Below, in pieces: positions 4,883 to 5,350 of a DNA stretch of 5,350 bases. A program made the position numbers and the translations under genes. The notes beneath the pieces were generated by a model that was given only the letters and a program-made list of their open reading frames with translations, was not told the origin of the DNA and ran no database searches. Where the stretch lies: positions 1 through 5,350 of the forward strand of contig DAOVNV010000168.1 in assembly GCA_030630015.1 (NCBI GenBank), written 5' to 3'. Source of the DNA: Desulfuromonadales bacterium (GTDB lineage Bacteria; Desulfobacterota; Desulfuromonadia; Desulfuromonadales; BM103). The first letter of the stretch is position 1; every line of letters begins with the position of its first letter.

Positions 4883-5350
4883 ATGAGCGCAACAAAACTC
4901 GCATTGCAGGGGGTCCTGATCCTGCTGGCCCTGGCACCGTCATTGAGCCAGGCCCGCATGGTCCACGATTTTGACTGTACCTTCTGCCACCTGGAGTACA
5001 CCAGCGAAGAAGTCCCCTACATGACCTACAACGTCTGCCTCGATTGCCACTACCCCGGCAACGAGGGGACCACTTACCAGCTTGAAAGCGGCGAGGACTC
5101 CAATCCGATCAGCGCCACCTTCGCCGCCGGCGACGGCAGCAATGCCATGGGCTCCAACGCCGCCCCGGGCAGCGAAACCTCGCATTTCTTTGCCGGATCC
5201 ACAGAGGAAAATGCCGCTGCTGGCGCGACAAGGCCTTCAAACCGGCGCTTCAACCTCGGCTGGGCCAACGGCCAGATCGCCTGCAGTCGCTGCCATAACC
5301 CGCACGGTGACAACTCCAACTCCAAGCTGCTGGTCCTCGGTGTCAACAGC
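4883..5350 (+). CDS. Exported multiheme c-type cytochrome (N-terminal part, cut by window edge)
   Basis: The 156 codons from the ATG at 4883 stay open to the window end. Residues 1-24 are a signal peptide (hydrophobic core LQGVLILLALAPSLS, cleavage probably after SQA). Three CxxCH heme sites are visible: C32-H36, C52-H56 and C134-H138. There are exactly three other histidines (H28, H101, H141), matching one distal ligand per heme. The third site (CSRCHNPHGDNSNSKLL) resembles the doubled-CxxCH type of multiheme cytochrome. Residues about 68-130 are a heme-free stretch rich in Gly, Ala, Ser and Asn, with SHFFAG in the middle. GGAGG at 4872-4876 with a 6-nt spacer supports this start. It lies 151 bp after the NHL-repeat gene and is probably in the same transcript. 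More hemes may follow beyond the edge. The electron partner is unknown. Confidence 0.9.
   Translation, partial: MSATKLALQGVLILLALAPSLSQARMVHDFDCTFCHLEYTSEEVPYMTYNVCLDCHYPGNEGTTYQLESGEDSNPISATFAAGDGSNAMGSNAAPGSETSHFFAGSTEENAAAGATRPSNRRFNLGWANGQIACSRCHNPHGDNSNSKLLVLGVNS

Overview
The window looks like chromosomal DNA from a metal- or electrode-respiring member of the Desulfuromonadia (Geobacter/Desulfuromonas-type). The evidence is two secreted multiheme c-type cytochromes, one with the motif order of the Geobacter filament cytochrome OmcS, together with a very good sigma-54 promoter and an NHL-repeat protein beside the cytochromes. No database search was run, so the taxonomic placement is an inference from gene content.

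Layout. Bases 1-387 (minus strand, cut by the window edge) hold the N-terminal part of a GntR/FCD-family regulator. A perfect 22-bp palindrome overlaps its probable -10 box, which suggests autorepression. Bases 430-674 hold no gene. They contain a strong, nearly symmetric intrinsic terminator (580-617) that closes the next gene on the minus strand. Bases 675-1769 (minus) encode a 364-residue exported cytochrome with seven CxxCH heme sites. Bases 1770-2115 are a 346-bp divergent intergenic region. It holds a near-consensus sigma-54 promoter facing right, a weaker sigma-54-like candidate facing left, two dyads between them, short CTTTTAAT repeats, and a hairpin in each putative leader. Bases 2116-4731 (plus) encode an 871-residue secreted mosaic protein: a six-bladed NHL-type propeller, two Fn3-like domains, a PEGA domain and five FG-GAP/VCBS-type repeats with calcium-loop motifs. 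After a 151-bp gap, bases 4883-5350 (plus, cut by the window edge) start a second exported cytochrome with three heme sites so far.

How the genes may work together. The heptaheme cytochrome keeps the OmcS landmarks in order, including the histidine of the first CxxCHTMHNS motif. In OmcS that histidine reaches across to a heme of the neighbouring subunit. The best hypothesis is an extracellular electron-transfer locus with a filament-type (or filament-derived) cytochrome, a large calcium-binding propeller protein that may act as surface scaffold or assembly factor, and a second cytochrome, transcribed from a shared divergent control region. The GntR regulator is probably unrelated: its operator is seen only in front of its own gene, and a terminator separates it from the cytochrome.
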